Below, one piece after another: positions 5,473 through 6,446 of a stretch of DNA of 6,446 bases. Each line of letters begins with the position of its first letter. The stretch's first letter is position 1. The translations under genes were made by a program, and so were the position numbers. The stretch comes from an uncultured Actinoplanes sp. (GTDB taxonomy: Bacteria > Actinomycetota > Actinomycetes > Mycobacteriales > Micromonosporaceae), in contig CAKUMG010000349.1 of the NCBI GenBank assembly GCA_934667465.1, positions 1 through 6,446 on the forward strand. Reading direction: 5' to 3'. The notes below the pieces were generated by a model, which worked only from the letters and a program-made list of their open reading frames with translations, had not been told where the DNA came from and did no database searches.

Positions 5473-6371
5473 TCGTCTGCGTGGACACCGGCTCCACGTA
5501 CACCAAGGCCTGCCGGATCGAGGAGCGCACGGGCGCGCTGACCGGCCGCGCCGAGGTGCCCACGACCGCCGCGACCGATGTGCTGCACGGGCTGGACGCC
5601 GCGGTCACCGCCTGCGGTGGCGAGCCCGGCGATCAGCTGTACGTGTGCTCGTCGGCCGGGGGCGGCCTGCGGCTCGCCGTCGCCGGCTACGAGGCCCTGG
5701 TCACCGCCGAGGCCGGGCACCGGGTGGGACTGTCGGCGGGGGCCCAGGTCGTGCACGTGGCCGCCGGGATGCTCGACGGGGCCGGCGTCGCCGCGCTGCG
5801 GGCCGCCCGGCCCGACGTGATCCTGCTCGTCGGGGGCACCGACGGCGGTGACGAGGACACGCTGCTGCACAACGCGCACCGGCTCGGCACGTCACGGCTG
5901 CGGGTGCCCACCGTGGTGGCCGGCAACGCCGCGGTGGCGCTGACCGCGGCCGCGCGGCTGGCCGAGCGCGGGATCCCGGTGACGACGGCAGGCAACGTGC
6001 TGCCCCGCATCGGGGTCCTGGACGCCGGCCCGGCCCGCGCCGCGATCCGCGACGTGTTCCTGCGCCACGTCATCGGCGGCAAGAAACTGTCCCGCGGGCG
6101 CCGGTTCGCGTCGCTGGTCCGGGCCGCCACCCCCGACGCGGTCCTGGCCGGGGTGGAACTCCTCGCCGACCTGGCCGGGTGCGGGGTCCTGGTCACCGAC
6201 GTGGGCGGGGCGACCACCGACGTGTACTCGGCGCTGCTGCCCGACCCGGAACGCGACAGCGGCCCGCGCCGCGACGTGGCCGGCACGGCATGGCGGGCCC
6301 GGACCGTCGAAGGTGACCTCGGCCGTCTTGCCCGCCTCGGCGGTGAGCGTCTTGGTCTCGCCCTTGTTTGA
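5469..6371 (+). CDS. MutL/GlmL-type ATPase, probable B12-aminomutase reactivase, 3' end replaced
   Basis: The start is TTG at 5469, overlapping the kal stop (TTGA). The protein belongs to the glutamate-mutase-L family of ASKHA-fold ATPases. DTGSTYTK (6-13) is the phosphate-1 loop, VGGTDGGDEDTLLHNA (121-136) follows, and TDVGGATTDVYS (243-254) is the phosphate-2 loop. These proteins are found with B12 carbon-skeleton and amino mutases and are thought to help exchange damaged cobalamin; the position after kamDE suggests it serves lysine 5,6-aminomutase. Family resemblance runs through RTVEGDLG (278-285, ending at 6323). The last 15 codons (RLARLGGERL onward) do not look like the family and end at a TGA at 6369. 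GlmL proteins are usually about 450 residues or more, so the C-terminal third is missing. See the junction entry: this stop is probably not the gene's natural end. Confidence 0.82.
   Translation: MIVCVDTGSTYTKACRIEERTGALTGRAEVPTTAATDVLHGLDAAVTACGGEPGDQLYVCSSAGGGLRLAVAGYEALVTAEAGHRVGLSAGAQVVHVAAGMLDGAGVAALRAARPDVILLVGGTDGGDEDTLLHNAHRLGTSRLRVPTVVAGNAAVALTAAARLAERGIPVTTAGNVLPRIGVLDAGPARAAIRDVFLRHVIGGKKLSRGRRFASLVRAATPDAVLAGVELLADLAGCGVLVTDVGGATTDVYSALLPDPERDSGPRRDVAGTAWRARTVEGDLGRLARLGGERLGLALV
6303..6323. other. Junction between MutL-like gene and unrelated antisense gene
   Basis: This block of about 21 bp is read sensibly both ways. On the plus strand it gives TVEGDLG, the end of recognisable MutL-like sequence. 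On the minus strand it gives EVTFDG, the end of recognisable surface-protein sequence. To its left only the plus-strand gene makes sense; to its right only the minus-strand one does. The edges were placed by eye and may be off by a few bases. A short shared block at the point of a head-on fusion fits either microhomology-mediated recombination or an assembler joining two unrelated places through a shared k-mer. Confidence 0.55.
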
Positions 6372-6446
6372 GGTCAGTTCGGCGGTGACCGCCTCGGTGC
6401 CCTTGGAGTTGTCGATGCCGAAGGTCAGGCCCTCGCAGTCCGCCTC
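6303..6446 (-). CDS. Fragment of a secreted/cell-surface protein (internal segment)
   Basis: Read leftward from the window edge, 48 codons give a coherent peptide: EADCEGLTFGIDNSKG (1-16), AVTAELTSNKGETKTLT (19-35) and AEAGKTAEVTFDG (36-48). The pattern is Asp-Cys-x-Gly-Leu-Thr-Phe, then an Asn-containing strand, then a threonine-rich beta segment ending in xxGKTxxVTF. It resembles the beta-sandwich repeats of exported, often sortase-anchored actinomycete surface proteins. Neither the N-terminus nor a signal peptide or anchor is in the window. The frame remains open beyond 6303 but there it only mirrors the MutL-like gene, so I end it at the junction. Function is unknown and it has no evident link to lysine breakdown. 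Confidence 0.55.

Overview
The window looks like the chromosome of a high-GC actinomycete. The evidence is strong G/C preference at third codon positions, frequent GTG/TTG starts, tight gene packing with 4-nt stop/start overlaps, and Actinobacteria-like protein sequences. The genus cannot be fixed from the sequence alone.

Almost the whole window is a lysine-fermentation (3,5-diaminohexanoate) gene cluster. On the minus strand, 1..195 is the N-terminal end of lysine 2,3-aminomutase (kamA), running off the left edge. A short divergent regulatory region (196..300) holds a 31-bp imperfect palindrome, a good operator candidate. Rightward from there runs a compact operon: kdd (3,5-diaminohexanoate dehydrogenase), a YtcJ-like metal-dependent amidohydrolase of unknown role, kamD and kamE (alpha and beta subunits of the B12/PLP enzyme lysine 5,6-aminomutase), kal (3-aminobutyryl-CoA ammonia-lyase), and a MutL/GlmL-type ATPase that probably reactivates the B12 mutase.

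Together the genes give: L-lysine to beta-lysine (KamA), to 3,5-diaminohexanoate (KamDE), to 5-amino-3-oxohexanoate (Kdd), then, through a cleavage enzyme (Kce) not seen here, to 3-aminobutyryl-CoA, which Kal deaminates to crotonyl-CoA. The amidohydrolase is not part of the textbook route and is the main functional puzzle.

At the right end the MutL-like gene stops resembling its family near 6323. From there to 6446 the sequence instead reads well on the minus strand as a fragment of an actinomycete surface protein. The two readings share about 21 bp (6303..6323), so this is either a real rearrangement or, perhaps more likely, an assembly chimera joined through a short shared sequence.
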